A stretch of DNA of 64,000 nt from Variovorax sp. PMC12 (lineage in GTDB: Bacteria > Pseudomonadota > Gammaproteobacteria > Burkholderiales > Burkholderiaceae_C), in the NCBI RefSeq assembly GCF_003019815.1, contig NZ_CP027773.1, positions 1,561,001 through 1,625,000 of the forward strand. The letters are read 5' to 3'. Both the position numbers and the translations under genes were made by a program. A model generated the notes under the pieces. The model did no database searches and was not told the origin of the DNA. It saw only the letters and a program-made list of their open reading frames with translations. Every line of letters begins with the position of its first letter. Position 1 is the stretch's first letter. Shown piece by piece: positions 1 through 7,801 of the stretch.

Positions 1-815
1 ACTTCGAGGACGGCTCCATCTTGACGGAGGTGGACCTGGACCTCCTGGCGAAGTACAGCGGATACCTTGCTGAGGAGTCTCGCGACTACGTTGTGGGCGC
101 CCTACGGCTCGGACCCGATGGTTCGTACAACGCCGATGCACGCCGCCTCAGCAATCTCGCGGACGGCGTGAACCCAGGTGATGCAATGAGCTACCGGCAG
201 TTCACCTCCGCTGTGTCCGGTCCGATCACTACATTGGTCAACACTGCACAAGCGGCCGCGATTTCAGCGACTGCCAGTGCTGGAAGTGCAAGCGGAAGCG
301 CCGCTGCCGCCGATGCTGTGGCGCAATCTCCAACTGTCAAAGCGCTGGCCACAGACCTTTCCGGGTTTGCCTACATGGGCTCCAACTTGGGTTCCGTCTC
401 CGAGGCCGCTACCGTCCCAGAGGATAGGCCACAAGGCGTGCTCAAGACGGTGGCCGACGACATCGCCTCGGTGAGAACGCTTGCAGCCCGCCCGGACGTT
501 CTTCTATCCGGTCCTGGGCTGATCGCTGCTGTGGACTCTGCTGCAGCCTCGGCCACCTCTGCCGCTGCGTCGGCCGAAATCGCCCTCGGCGCATCTGCTG
601 CTGTAGTCGATGCTGCCGGCTCCCCGAATGTTCACTACGTGATTCTGGGGGCCACTGCCACTGGAGCTGTCGTGCGCAAGACCTCAGCGAACTACACATT
701 CACCCCTTCGACCGGCCTGCTGTCTGCCCCGAAGTTCGCGGGCGACGGCTCTGCCCTAACAAACGTCGGCGTGTCTGCGCTGGCCTCAACCCTCAATCTC
801 GGAAGCATTGTCTGA
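1..815 (+). CDS. T7-type tail fibre protein, 5' truncated by the window edge
   Basis: The reading frame is open to the first base. The sequence FEDGSILT...DLDLLAKYSG then YLAEESRDYV resembles the N-terminal, virion-attached domain of T7-family tail fibres, and RRLSNLADGVNPGDAMS matches the next conserved segment (rrI.NvadPvnp.DAv). The middle is rich in Ala and Ser, as in fibrous coiled regions, and the end (TPSTGLLSAPKFAGDGSALTNV) is a repeat typical of phage fibres. A TTG at base 21 is an internal codon, not the start. The stop overlaps the next start (TGATG). It should mediate receptor attachment. Confidence 0.8.
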   Translation, partial: FEDGSILTEVDLDLLAKYSGYLAEESRDYVVGALRLGPDGSYNADARRLSNLADGVNPGDAMSYRQFTSAVSGPITTLVNTAQAAAISATASAGSASGSAAAADAVAQSPTVKALATDLSGFAYMGSNLGSVSEAATVPEDRPQGVLKTVADDIASVRTLAARPDVLLSGPGLIAAVDSAAASATSAAASAEIALGASAAVVDAAGSPNVHYVILGATATGAVVRKTSANYTFTPSTGLLSAPKFAGDGSALTNVGVSALASTLNLGSIV

Positions 816-1501
816 TGCCTGCAACGATTCTCCAACTCCGCAGCGGCACGACCGCGCAACATGCAACCTTTACGGGGGCACTCGCCGAAGTCACCGTGGA
901 CATCACGAAGAAGACGCTCGTGGTTCACGATGGTGCGACAGTGGGTGGCAAACCTCTGATGACCGCTACCGAAGTGGCAACAGCAATTACGAACGCTGTA
1001 GCCGCCGCCTTCCCTCCGGGGACCTTTGCGTGGACCCTTCGCCCTGCAGCCCCTAGCGGATACCTCAAAGCCAATGGCTCGGCAATAAGCGTGTCGGCGT
1101 ACCCCGAACTCACAGCTGCAATCTACTGCGGCGATGCGTACAACGCCACGGCCGCGTGGGGATACAGAGCAACCTCCTCGACCTCGCCGGCCACCAATCG
1201 GAGCACTACTGGCGCCTTCTTGGTGCTCCCGGACGTTCGCGCCGAGTTCATCCGAGGCTACGACGACGGCCGAGGGATCGACACCGCAGGGCGCAGCTCC
1301 ATGTACGTGTTGCAAAGCGGGCAGAACGCAGCCCATACCCACACGTTCCAGAACACCCCCGATGGCGACTTCACGAACGGGGGCGGCTACCGAACCATTC
1401 CGCTTGTCGGCGTTGGTTCTCAGACCCTCACCACCTCTTCCAGTGGAGGCACTGAAGCCCGTCCGCGAAACGTCACCTTCCTCCCCTGTATCAAATACTG
1501 A
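815..1501 (+). CDS. Tail protein with Mtd-N-like and phage tail-collar domains
   Basis: The 228 aa protein begins with a segment (LQLRSGTTAQHATFTGAL, then VVHDGATVGGKPL) characteristic of the N-terminal domain of major tropism determinant-like phage proteins. Residues 70-150 carry a tail-collar motif: PPGTFAWTLRPAAPSGYLKA and later VLPDVRAEFIRGYDDGRG. The C-terminus (AHTHTF, ETRPRN-like EARPRNVTFLPCIKY) is the usual end of collar-domain fibres. It probably forms the distal, receptor-binding part of the tail together with the preceding fibre, to which it is coupled by a one-base start/stop overlap. Confidence 0.8.
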   Translation: MPATILQLRSGTTAQHATFTGALAEVTVDITKKTLVVHDGATVGGKPLMTATEVATAITNAVAAAFPPGTFAWTLRPAAPSGYLKANGSAISVSAYPELTAAIYCGDAYNATAAWGYRATSSTSPATNRSTTGAFLVLPDVRAEFIRGYDDGRGIDTAGRSSMYVLQSGQNAAHTHTFQNTPDGDFTNGGGYRTIPLVGVGSQTLTTSSSGGTEARPRNVTFLPCIKY

Positions 1502-1509
1502 AGAAGTCC

Positions 1510-1992
1510 ATGAACAAGACTGTTTACGCATTCAACACGGAGACCATGGCGTTCGAAGGCGCTGTGGAACTCAACGAAAGCGACCTATCCCCCCGCGAGG
1601 AGGGCGTGTGGCTCATCCCTGGAAACTGCCTGGAGACCGCGCCGCCTTTCATCCCTGCTGGAAAGTACGCGGCCGCCGAGGACGGGTCATGGGTCCTCCG
1701 AGACATCCCTGAACCCGAATTGCCTGTTGATCCTGAGCCTGAGGCGCCGGAACCAATTCGCAGCATCACGATGCGACAAGCCCGCCTCGCATTGCTTAGA
1801 GAAGGTATCCTGAACAACGTCGATACGGCAATCGCGGCCCTGCCCAGCCCGCAGCGCGAAGCCGCACAAATTGAGTGGAACTACGGAAGCATCGTAGATC
1901 GCTCATCCCCACTTGTCTCGCTGCTGAGCGTTGCCTTAAACCTCACGCCCGCTGCCCTCGACAACCTATTTGAGAAGGCATCGCGCCTTTGA
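1510..1992 (+). CDS. Tail fibre assembly-like protein
   Basis: 160 aa, directly after the collar protein. The N-terminal half (VYAFNTETMAFEGAVEL... LIPGNCLETAPP) resembles the small accessory proteins that follow tail-fibre genes. The C-terminal segment beginning ITMRQARLALLREGIL, with IEWNYGSIVDRSSPLV, is a module common at the end of such proteins in Burkholderiales phages. A Pro/Glu-rich linker (EPELPVDPEPEAPEP) joins the halves. It is probably a chaperone or accessory component for the fibre. The family call rests on position and these motifs. Confidence 0.6.
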   Translation: MNKTVYAFNTETMAFEGAVELNESDLSPREEGVWLIPGNCLETAPPFIPAGKYAAAEDGSWVLRDIPEPELPVDPEPEAPEPIRSITMRQARLALLREGILNNVDTAIAALPSPQREAAQIEWNYGSIVDRSSPLVSLLSVALNLTPAALDNLFEKASRL

Positions 1993-2246
1993 CCATGCCC
2001 ACTGAAGCTCAGACTGTAGAGGCGCGGGTCACCATCTTGGAGTACCGCGCGGACAAGCAAGAGGAGGCACAAGACGCCCTCCGAAAGGAATACACGGAAG
2101 AGCACACCGCTCTCCGCAAGTCCCTGCAGGGAATCGAGAAGAACCTGCAGACCATCAAGTGGGTGGCGTGCGGCGCCGGCCTCGCGTTCCTCTCCCAGGT
2201 GATCGGCCTGAAGGAAGCGTTCGCCGCCCTGAAGGTGTTCCTATGA
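1989..2246 (+). CDS. Holin candidate (coiled coil plus one membrane segment)
   Basis: 85 aa: an N-terminal charged helical stretch (about residues 8-50, likely coiled coil) followed by a single hydrophobic segment (WVACGAGLAFLSQVIGLKEAF). Position between tail genes and the small terminase is that of the T7 holin gene 17.5, and the layout recalls XhlA-like phage membrane proteins. The TTG at 1989 overlaps the upstream stop and has AGAAGG at a suitable distance; ATG at 1995 is an alternative. It overlaps the next gene by ATGA. No endolysin is adjacent; in T7 the lysozyme gene lies in the replication region. Confidence 0.6.
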   Translation: MTMPTEAQTVEARVTILEYRADKQEEAQDALRKEYTEEHTALRKSLQGIEKNLQTIKWVACGAGLAFLSQVIGLKEAFAALKVFL

Positions 2247-2494
2247 CATCCAGACGTGCATCCGAAAAGGCGCTGGCCGAGCTTCACGCCAAACTCGCCG
2301 AGGTGCTGAAAGAAGGATTGGAGTTCAAGGACGAGGAAGGTAAGCCTAACCCGGCACTTCTCAACGTCGCTCGCCAGTTCCTGAAGGACAACAAGATCGA
2401 AGCAGAGGCCCCGAAGGGTTCACCCCTAGGTGACCTTTCGAGCCTGCCCGTCTTCGACGACGAGCTGCCGGACACGGCGACTCCCGCCCACTAA
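2243..2494 (+). CDS. T7-type small terminase subunit (DNA maturase A)
   Basis: 83 aa. The pattern ASEKALAELHAKLAEVLKEG, then ALLNVARQFLKDNKIE, is the hallmark of T7 gp18-like small terminases. These proteins recognise concatemeric phage DNA and recruit the large subunit during packaging. The start ATG at 2243 overlaps the stop of the holin candidate (ATGA), indicating translational coupling. A good intrinsic terminator separates it from the large-subunit gene. Confidence 0.85.
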   Translation: MTSRRASEKALAELHAKLAEVLKEGLEFKDEEGKPNPALLNVARQFLKDNKIEAEAPKGSPLGDLSSLPVFDDELPDTATPAH

Positions 2495-2515
2495 CCGCGC
2501 TACAAGCCGCGCTTG

Positions 2516-2550
2516 GCCCGCCCTGGGGTATTTCCCTCGGCGGGCTTTTT
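2516..2550 (+). terminator. Rho-independent terminator after the small terminase gene
   Basis: Stem GCCCGCC (2516-2522) pairs with GGCGGGC (2539-2545), with an inner GGG/CCC pairing in the loop, followed by TTTTT. It sits between the small and large terminase genes, so expression of the large subunit may depend on read-through or a separate promoter. Confidence 0.8.
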
Positions 2551-2581
2551 CGTGCGCGTGTAGAGCCCATACGAGGCCCGC

Positions 2582-4339
2582 GTGACGAGCCCCCCATCTA
2601 AACCAAAAGTCTCTCAAGCCCCCTTCCCCCGCGTCCCTCTGACGCCCATCGCCGAGGCCATCCACCCGGCTCGTAAAGACTTCCGCAAGTTCATCTTCAT
2701 GCTGTGGAAGCACCTGAACCTCCCGAATCCAACGGAGATTCAGTACGACATCGCCAAGTACCTACAGCACGGTCCACGGCGTTCCATCATCGAGGCATTC
2801 CGCGGTGTCGGGAAGTCATGGCTCACAGCCGGCCTCGTGGTGTGGCTCCTCTGGAATGACCCGCAACAGAAGGTCCTCGTGGTCTCCGCGTCGAAGGACC
2901 GGGCCGACCAGTTCTCCACCTTCGTGAAGCGAATCATCGCGGAGATGCCGTGCGTGATGCACCTGAAGCCTACGGGCGATCAGCGTGACTCCATGCTCGC
3001 CTTCGACGTGGGACCGGCGCTCGCAGACCACTCTCCCTCGGTTAAGTCCGTGGGACTCTACGGGCAGCTCACGGGCTCGCGTGCAAACGTGATCGTGGCC
3101 GATGACGTTGAGGTCCCGAACAACGCCCTCACGCAAATGATGCGAGACCGCCTAAGCGAGCGCGTGAAGGAGTTCGACGCCATCTTGAAGCCAGGTGGCC
3201 GGGTGATCTACCTGGGCACCCCGCAGACCGAGATGAGCCTTTACAACGACCTGCCTGAGCGCGGCTACGAGGTTCGTGTGTGGCCCGCCCTGTACCCCAC
3301 GTTGGAGCAGATCGCGGCCTACAAGGGGCGCCTTGCTCCGTTCATCACGCTGAAGCTGGAGAAGAATCCCAACCTTCAGGGACGCACCACGGACCCCATG
3401 CGGTTCTCAGACGAGGACCTGATGGAGCGCCGGGTCTCCTATGGCAGGGGCGGCTTCGCGCTCCAGTTCATGCTCGACACGTCGCTGTCGGACGCGGACA
3501 AGTACCCGCTGAAGCTGTCGGACCTCATCGTGATGTCCTGCAGCCCCGAGCTTGCTCCGATGAAGCTCGCATGGGCCACAAGCCCCGAACTGGTGTGCTC
3601 CGACCTCCACGCCACCGGCCTCTCCGGGGACCGCTACTACCGACCCTTCTGGAAGTCTGAGGAGGTCGGTACGTATAACGGCTGCGTCATGGCTATCGAC
3701 CCCTCGGGGCGAGGCAAGGACGAGACCGCATACGCAGTGGTGAAGAACCTGAACGGGTTCCTCTACTTGGTCGCTGCGGGTGGCCTGAAGGGTGGCTACG
3801 ACGAGGAGGTGTTGGAGAAGCTGGCGCACGTCGCTAAGGCCAACTCCGTGAAGCTGATCCTCGTTGAGCCGAACTTCGGTGACGGCATGTTCAACCAACT
3901 GTTGAAGCCGGTCCTCGGCCGCATCTACCCCTGCACTGTGGAAGACACCGATCGGTCCACGACACAGAAGGAGGCGCGGATCATCGACACGCTCGAACCA
4001 GTGATGGCCTCGCACCGCCTGGTAGTTGACCCCAAGGTGATCGAGGAGGACTACAGGACCTCCGTAGACGATCCGAAGTACGGCCTGTTCTACCAGATGA
4101 CGCGGCTCACGCGAGACCGCAACAGCCTGGCGAAGGACGACCGCCTAGACGCCCTGGCGCTGGCCGTTCGTTACTGGACAGAGGCGATGGCGAAGGACGC
4201 CACGAAGGCCATCCAAACGCAGAAGGACGACCTCCTGAAGCAGGGCCTGAAGGAGTTCATGAGGCACGCCCTCGGGAAGTCCATATGGAGGCCCAAGGGT
4301 GGCAATTTCATGGGAGGCAATCGCGCGTGGCGCCGGTAA
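2582..4339 (+). CDS. T7-type large terminase subunit (DNA maturase B)
   Basis: 585 aa, nearly the same length as T7 gp19. It contains an ATPase P-loop-like motif (EAFRGVGKSW, about residues 70-80), a Walker B-like VIVADDVEVP and a C-terminal nuclease region with acidic residues (MAIDPSGRGKDETAYAVV; DDRLDALALAVRYW). It is the packaging motor and nuclease that cuts concatemers to virion length. The GTG at 2582 is the first start in frame with suitable spacing after the terminator. The C-terminus is basic (GGNRAWRR). Confidence 0.93.
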   Translation: MTSPPSKPKVSQAPFPRVPLTPIAEAIHPARKDFRKFIFMLWKHLNLPNPTEIQYDIAKYLQHGPRRSIIEAFRGVGKSWLTAGLVVWLLWNDPQQKVLVVSASKDRADQFSTFVKRIIAEMPCVMHLKPTGDQRDSMLAFDVGPALADHSPSVKSVGLYGQLTGSRANVIVADDVEVPNNALTQMMRDRLSERVKEFDAILKPGGRVIYLGTPQTEMSLYNDLPERGYEVRVWPALYPTLEQIAAYKGRLAPFITLKLEKNPNLQGRTTDPMRFSDEDLMERRVSYGRGGFALQFMLDTSLSDADKYPLKLSDLIVMSCSPELAPMKLAWATSPELVCSDLHATGLSGDRYYRPFWKSEEVGTYNGCVMAIDPSGRGKDETAYAVVKNLNGFLYLVAAGGLKGGYDEEVLEKLAHVAKANSVKLILVEPNFGDGMFNQLLKPVLGRIYPCTVEDTDRSTTQKEARIIDTLEPVMASHRLVVDPKVIEEDYRTSVDDPKYGLFYQMTRLTRDRNSLAKDDRLDALALAVRYWTEAMAKDATKAIQTQKDDLLKQGLKEFMRHALGKSIWRPKGGNFMGGNRAWRR

Positions 4340-4371
4340 ACTGAACACCCCCAATACCCCGAGGAGCTAGC

Positions 4372-4563
4372 ATGGATCACAAGGACATCACGGAAGTGAA
4401 AGAAATCAATGGTGACGACAACGTCAACAAGTTTCTAAAGGCGGGTTGGGTCCTGCTCAACACCGTGGCAAAGCAGGACGGCACTAGCAGCTGGATCGCC
4501 TACAGCATGGGGTGGCCCAAGGACGGTCCTGCAGTGATCCCACAGGGCACCTCCTACGCCTGA
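4372..4563 (+). CDS. Small phage protein of unknown function
   Basis: 63 aa with a strong ribosome-binding site (GAGGAG, six bases before ATG). The sequence NVNKFLKAGWVLLNTVAK followed by IAYSMGWPKDGPA fits a short conserved fold seen in many phage and bacterial small proteins (hydrophobic GW..L core, then GWPK), but I do not know its function. It is the last rightward late gene before the genome-end junction. Confidence 0.7.
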   Translation: MDHKDITEVKEINGDDNVNKFLKAGWVLLNTVAKQDGTSSWIAYSMGWPKDGPAVIPQGTSYA

Positions 4564-4721
4564 GTCAATTTACCCACTGATTAGGTAGAGCTTAGGCGCT
4601 ACTGGGGTTCACTCATCTACACGGTTGGGTGCTGGCTTCGGCCAGGTCACTGAGAAACCCATTGCGTCCAAGCTCAACAAGTTCATCTTGAGCCGGACCG
4701 ATGGAACATCTCGGGCTCCCT

Positions 4722-4748
4722 CCTTACTCTCCTCTTTGGGGGGTAAGG
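4722..4748 (+). repeat. Strong hairpin in the late/early junction
   Basis: CCTTACTCTCC pairs over 11 positions with GGGGGGTAAGG (two G-U pairs when read as RNA) around a five-base loop TCTTT. It has no T-run, so it is not a normal intrinsic terminator. It may mark a transcription stop or packaging signal. Confidence 0.5.
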
Positions 4749-4844
4749 GGGGTAGTCTTGATGTTCCCTTGGTCTAGCTCACAGAGATGAACCTTTTGTC
4801 AATCCTTTAGGTGTTGTTTAGGCAACCTCTAGAGGCTTGACATG

Positions 4845-4877
4845 AGGTGATCGTTTTCCATTCCTTTTGGATCACCT
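4845..4877. repeat. Inverted repeat AGGTGATC / GATCACCT
   Basis: Eight-base perfect arms (4845-4852 and 4870-4877) around a 17-base T-rich spacer. It sits downstream of the 3' end of the leftward gene at 4929-5624 and could act as its terminator or as a protein-binding site. Confidence 0.4.
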
Positions 4878-4928
4878 GATGGTGTCCTCTTGGGTCTCCG
4901 AAAAGAGGTCCCGAGGGGGGGGCGGCCT

Positions 4929-5624
4929 TCAGCGAGTGAACTTCTTGTTAATCACTCCGTACAGCGTGCTCCTCGCTTCGATGACTCCACGACATGTAGT
5001 CTCAATCTCTTTCACGATTGCGGCTACCTTCGGCTTTATCTTGTCATCCTCTGGCAGCATCTCCCAAAACACGTTTTCATACGTCTTGACCAACTCGGCA
5101 TCACGTTCGGCCTGTGCTTCGTTCTGGTAGGGTCTCCTCGCCCACAGATGAGACAGCATATGGCCTGCCCTGCGAATCTCGCTTAGTACATCGTGGAAGT
5201 CGGTGAACGGCTTGGCCTTTTCGGCCCCGAAGGCTGCCATAAAGCGGTAACGCATTGCGTATAACTTGTTTAGTTGTACGTGGTGGTCACTAAGCCGCTT
5301 GAATACCACGTAGGCCGACTTGCGGGCTCGATACTTTTCGTCCGTTTCGTCGTCTAGCCTCTTGAGGTCGTCAGTCTCATAACCCCAACTCATGGGGCTT
5401 CTGACTATGTTCACAATGTCTGAAGCTTCATAGAACAGCGCTAACGTCTCCTCAGCGAGTTCGGCTTGCCGCTTGCCTTGGTGCTCGCGACGCCACGAAT
5501 CGAAGTTGTAGATCGCATACCAAGCTCCGAATATTGCCGAGAGGAGCGCGAACACTTTCAGGATGTATTCAAAGACAGCACCAGACATACAGGCAACCGT
5601 AGTGAAATTGCGATTAGAGCCCAT
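4929..5624 (-). CDS. Membrane-anchored phage cargo protein of unknown function
   Basis: 231 aa. One hydrophobic segment near the N-terminus (FEYILKVFALLSAIFGAWYAIY, about residues 18-38) precedes a charged, helical cytoplasmic domain. It is antisense to the phage late and early genes and visibly more AT-rich than its neighbours, both typical of independently acquired prophage genes expressed in the lysogen. No known domain is recognised. Possible roles include superinfection exclusion or defence, but nothing in the sequence proves this. The start at 5624 has AAAGGA immediately before it; ATG at 5588 is an alternative. Confidence 0.6.
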   Translation of the reverse strand: MGSNRNFTTVACMSGAVFEYILKVFALLSAIFGAWYAIYNFDSWRREHQGKRQAELAEETLALFYEASDIVNIVRSPMSWGYETDDLKRLDDETDEKYRARKSAYVVFKRLSDHHVQLNKLYAMRYRFMAAFGAEKAKPFTDFHDVLSEIRRAGHMLSHLWARRPYQNEAQAERDAELVKTYENVFWEMLPEDDKIKPKVAAIVKEIETTCRGVIEARSTLYGVINKKFTR

Positions 5625-6070
5625 TCCTTTGGTGGTCAGTTTGCTTTTGCCGCAAAAATCCGAAAGCCCCCTCGAAGAAATCCGGGCGCCGAATCCCCCC
5701 GTGGCCCCCTCTCGATCCCACGCACGCGCCAGCGCGGGCGCCTATAGGGGCACCCTCCTGTGTCACCCGATGGGCACAAACCGGGGCCGATCAGCGCTAA
5801 GTCGTTGATTCGTATAGGCATCGCTGTGGATGTTCCGTCCTCTACGTGCCCAGCGAGGCGCTAACGATGCCCTTGCGTGGCCCTGTGGTGGCCTGCGAAG
5901 GTGCCTTGCGGCCTGCCTCCCGTTCTTGTCTCGGGCTATCTGTACGGGCACCCTCAGGGCCTCCCTTCCGCCCTCCTCCTGGCACACCTACACGAGCCCC
6001 GCTCAGCGCCCCTACAGGCCCTCTCAACGCCCGCCCTATGTGATGCCCTCACCGAGCCCGAACGATGCGC
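5625..6070. other. GC-rich region between the two leftward cargo genes
   Basis: No gene is supported: open frames here have no recognisable protein features. The stretch is repetitive in GGGCACC, GGCC and CCTC words. It contains a TATAGGGG (5743-5750) and, at 5758-5774, CTGTGTCACCCGATGGGC, which resembles the GATAGGG promoter-like elements further right. It also contains CCTCACCGAGCCC (6047-6059), identical to the stem-loop part of the element at 8001. It may hold promoters or the terminal-repeat region of the virion genome. Confidence 0.4.
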
Positions 6071-6829
6071 CTACGGGGCTATGCGCTCTTCCTTCAAGAC
6101 GCCATCAACGTCCCGTCCTAACCAGCGAATTCGACGAGCTTGGAGAGACTCCTTTGCAATGGCGTAGAGAGCCAGGAGTGGCAAAAGGGTCGCCGCTGAG
6201 AGGAGGGACCCGGTCAACACCTCGCCCTTCCTGAACAAGGAAAAAGCGGCCAACGCTAGGATCAACGAAATAAAACCGTAGATGATGAGACTGGGGATCT
6301 GGTAGCCGGGATGGTCGCCTCTGCTCAATGGATGCAACCCCGGAACGCCGAGTATCCGGGCCTCCAACGAGGCATCCACACGGGCTGTATTGCTCACCAA
6401 TAGGCGCAAGATAACGAAGTCTGTAGGGTTCAACAGCATCGGCTGAATGCTCATGGTATCGGTGAAGAGCATGTAGTTTGGACGGAGGTGCGCGGGGGAG
6501 CACTGGACCAATTCGACGGAGAACAGGTGCTTGACGTTCGTGAGGTGCAATGTGAGGTGCCGTTCAAAGTCCGCCGGCGGGATAGGAACCTGTCCGGTAT
6601 TCATCCATGCCACAGTTACAGAGGTAAGGCGATCTACTTCCTCGCCTTTGTAGAGCATCTTGGCGTCAGGCAGGATCGACGGCGTAGCGCCCAACAAGGT
6701 AGAGCGCTGCAAGATGCCAAATGACAACTCCTTTTTCTTCTCCCTACGCAGCGGTCCAGTGATAGCGAAGATTGCGGTGAAGGCCGCGATTGCGACGCCG
6801 GCAACCCCTATCCAAGCATTAAAGTCCAT
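6071..6829 (-). CDS. Membrane protein of unknown function, phage cargo
   Basis: 252 aa with one N-terminal membrane segment (WIGVAGVAIAAFTAIFAI), a predicted soluble middle and two further hydrophobic segments near residues 180-230 (IIYGFISLILALAAFSLF and TGSLLSAATLLPLLALYAI). A GAGGAG ribosome-binding site precedes the ATG at 6829. It is oriented against the phage genes, like the gene at 4929-5624, and may be co-expressed with it in the lysogen. I recognise no family. A role in exclusion or defence is only a possibility. Confidence 0.6.
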   Translation of the reverse strand: MDFNAWIGVAGVAIAAFTAIFAITGPLRREKKKELSFGILQRSTLLGATPSILPDAKMLYKGEEVDRLTSVTVAWMNTGQVPIPPADFERHLTLHLTNVKHLFSVELVQCSPAHLRPNYMLFTDTMSIQPMLLNPTDFVILRLLVSNTARVDASLEARILGVPGLHPLSRGDHPGYQIPSLIIYGFISLILALAAFSLFRKGEVLTGSLLSAATLLPLLALYAIAKESLQARRIRWLGRDVDGVLKEERIAP

Positions 6830-7077
6830 TGAAAGTTCTCCTCAGGCGGGAGTGTATGCGCCCCCGCCGATGGTGTCCCCGTCTGGCGCACGCATCATCA
6901 ATTCACAATACTCTCGATAAAAAGATCATCTCGATGTTGCAATCAGTGGATTTTTCAGGCACATTAATGCCTCGGGTTGATTAATTCAACGCGAACGGAA
7001 CCGGCATCGCCCGACCGCTGCACAAGATACACCGTGATGGTTCTCGCAGGATGCCCCTTAAAAACTCGCCCACATGC

Positions 7078-7091
7078 TCTCGAATACGAGA
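7078..7091. promoter_or_regulatory. Palindrome TCTCG-AATA-CGAGA (copy 1)
   Basis: Perfect five-base arms around four bases. The same design recurs at 7274, 8696, 10547 (imperfect) and 13329, always in non-coding DNA. It lies about 30 bases before the promoter-like element at 7103. It could be a repressor operator or part of a phage promoter. Confidence 0.55.
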
Positions 7092-7102
7092 TTCTCTCGA
7101 AT

Positions 7103-7139
7103 GTGCAGAGCCTCACGCTATGGGCTCCTCACCGAGTCC
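7103..7139 (+). promoter_or_regulatory. Promoter-like element with 5' stem-loop (copy 1)
   Basis: GCCTCACGCTATGGG is followed at once by a hairpin: GGGCTC (7122-7127), loop CTCACC, GAGTCC (7134-7139, one G-U pair). The same cassette is found at 7982 and 8705. The upstream part resembles T7-family promoters (CTCACTATAGGG in T7). A small open frame with a strong ribosome-binding site starts 67 bases downstream. Confidence 0.6.
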
Positions 7140-7188
7140 ATACCGGGAGCCTTCCCACTTCCTCAACCAGAACCAAAGGAGTTTCATC

Positions 7189-7242
7189 GTGCGCCTCGCG
7201 GCTGCAACGAATCGCTTATTACGCCGCCCCCACTGCGCATAG
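7189..7242 (+). CDS. Very short early ORF, possible leader peptide
   Basis: 17 codons starting with GTG, preceded by an excellent ribosome-binding site (AAAGGAG, 7175-7181). The distance from the promoter-like stem-loop (about 67 bases) matches that of the genes behind the other two copies. The peptide (MRLAATNRLLRRPHCA) is basic. It could be a leader peptide or a remnant of a longer gene; no function can be assigned. Confidence 0.3.
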   Translation: MRLAAATNRLLRRPHCA

Positions 7243-7273
7243 CACGGGGGTTCGCTTTTCTTCGTCCATTTCA

Positions 7274-7287
7274 TCTCGCTTTCGAGA
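7274..7287. promoter_or_regulatory. Palindrome TCTCG-CTTT-CGAGA (copy 2)
   Basis: Perfect arms, 22 bases before the start of the 26-codon gene at 7310. The following bases (CGAGACCATCTCACCTAAGG) align loosely with the promoter-like element at 8705. Confidence 0.55.
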
Positions 7288-7309
7288 CCATCTCACCTAA
7301 GGAAACCGT

Positions 7310-7390
7310 ATGACCATCCTCATCCTTGCTCTCTGCTGCCCTACCGGCTACGCCATCTCCCGCCCAATCGTTCGCCTCCTGGGGGTCTGA
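7310..7390 (+). CDS. 26-residue hydrophobic peptide
   Basis: Starts with ATG behind AAGGAA at correct spacing and stops two bases before the next gene. The peptide (MTILILALCCPTGYAISRPI...) is hydrophobic in its first half and could insert in the membrane. Tight packing with the downstream gene suggests it is translated. Function unknown. Confidence 0.4.
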   Translation: MTILILALCCPTGYAISRPIVRLLGV

Positions 7391-7391
7391 G

Positions 7392-7550
7392 ATGCCCTAC
7401 GAAGAAGCTATCGAAGCCACGGTGACCCGTGAGCAAGCCCGCAGGGAAATCGCTAAGCACGACTGCGAGGGGTTCGCGCAGTTCCTCGCGGATGTCGGCG
7501 ACAGAGCCACCTACACGGGCAAGGAAGTGCTCGATTGGCTCGGCTACTGA
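7392..7550 (+). CDS. Small early phage protein, unknown function
   Basis: 52 aa, starting one base after the stop of the preceding peptide gene. The acidic, helical sequence (MPYEEAIEATVTREQARREI... AQFLADVGDRATYTGKEV) ends in LDWLGY. No family is recognised. The size, operon-like spacing and place at the left end of the early region are typical of T7-group host-takeover genes. Confidence 0.6.
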   Translation: MPYEEAIEATVTREQARREIAKHDCEGFAQFLADVGDRATYTGKEVLDWLGY

Positions 7551-7561
7551 AGGGAGCATGC

Positions 7562-7801
7562 ATGTACTTTGCGACGTTCTATCAACCCTCAGCTATCGAG
7601 CCTGCGAAGCTGGTGGAGGCATGCGGAGACCGCGCCGTCGTCATCCTCGATGGACGCCAGCACGCCAGCACACACCACGCCATTGCAGCCCAAGAGTGCC
7701 GAGCACGAGGTTACCGCGCATACCAACTGCACACAGGTGCAACCTTCACCCGCGTGGAGCGCTCCACGGGCCTCTACAGGGTCCCGAAAGGTGCGCGATG
7801 A
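7562..7801 (+). CDS. Small early phage protein, unknown function
   Basis: 79 aa. ATG at 7562 with GAAGGGAG just upstream was chosen over upstream in-frame starts that overlap the previous gene. The sequence (MYFATFYQPSAIEPAKLVEA... RAVVILDGRQHASTHHAIAA) has a mixed alpha/beta look and a basic C-terminus (RVERSTGLYRVPKGAR). The stop overlaps the next ATG (ATGA), so the two are probably translationally coupled. Function unknown. Confidence 0.6.
   Translation: MYFATFYQPSAIEPAKLVEACGDRAVVILDGRQHASTHHAIAAQECRARGYRAYQLHTGATFTRVERSTGLYRVPKGAR

Larger units (their letters stand above)
4564..4928 (+). other. Non-coding region, candidate concatemer junction of the phage
   Basis: No credible gene. It lies between the last late gene and the leftward cargo gene, where the physical ends of a T7-type genome would be joined. 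It contains four TTAGG words (from 4581, 4592, 4807 and 4818; two are in CTTTAGG and GTTTAGG, resembling the CCTAAAG short repeats beside T7 terminal repeats), a strong hairpin and an inverted repeat listed separately. That it is the packaging junction is inference. Confidence 0.4.
6830..7188 (+). other. Divergent regulatory region at the start of the rightward early genes
   Basis: No protein gene of normal size is supported. This segment is AT-rich around 6900-6975, as expected for host-type promoters, and contains TCTCGAT half-sites (6912 and 6929), one full TCTCG-N4-CGAGA palindrome and the first promoter/stem-loop element. It separates the leftward cargo gene from the rightward early genes. 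Confidence 0.5.

Noticed and set aside
5830..6234. Overlapping open frames in the GC-rich junction
   Set aside because: Several frames are open in the same low-complexity GC-rich stretch, none with a ribosome-binding site or protein-like pattern; they overlap the real leftward gene at 6071.
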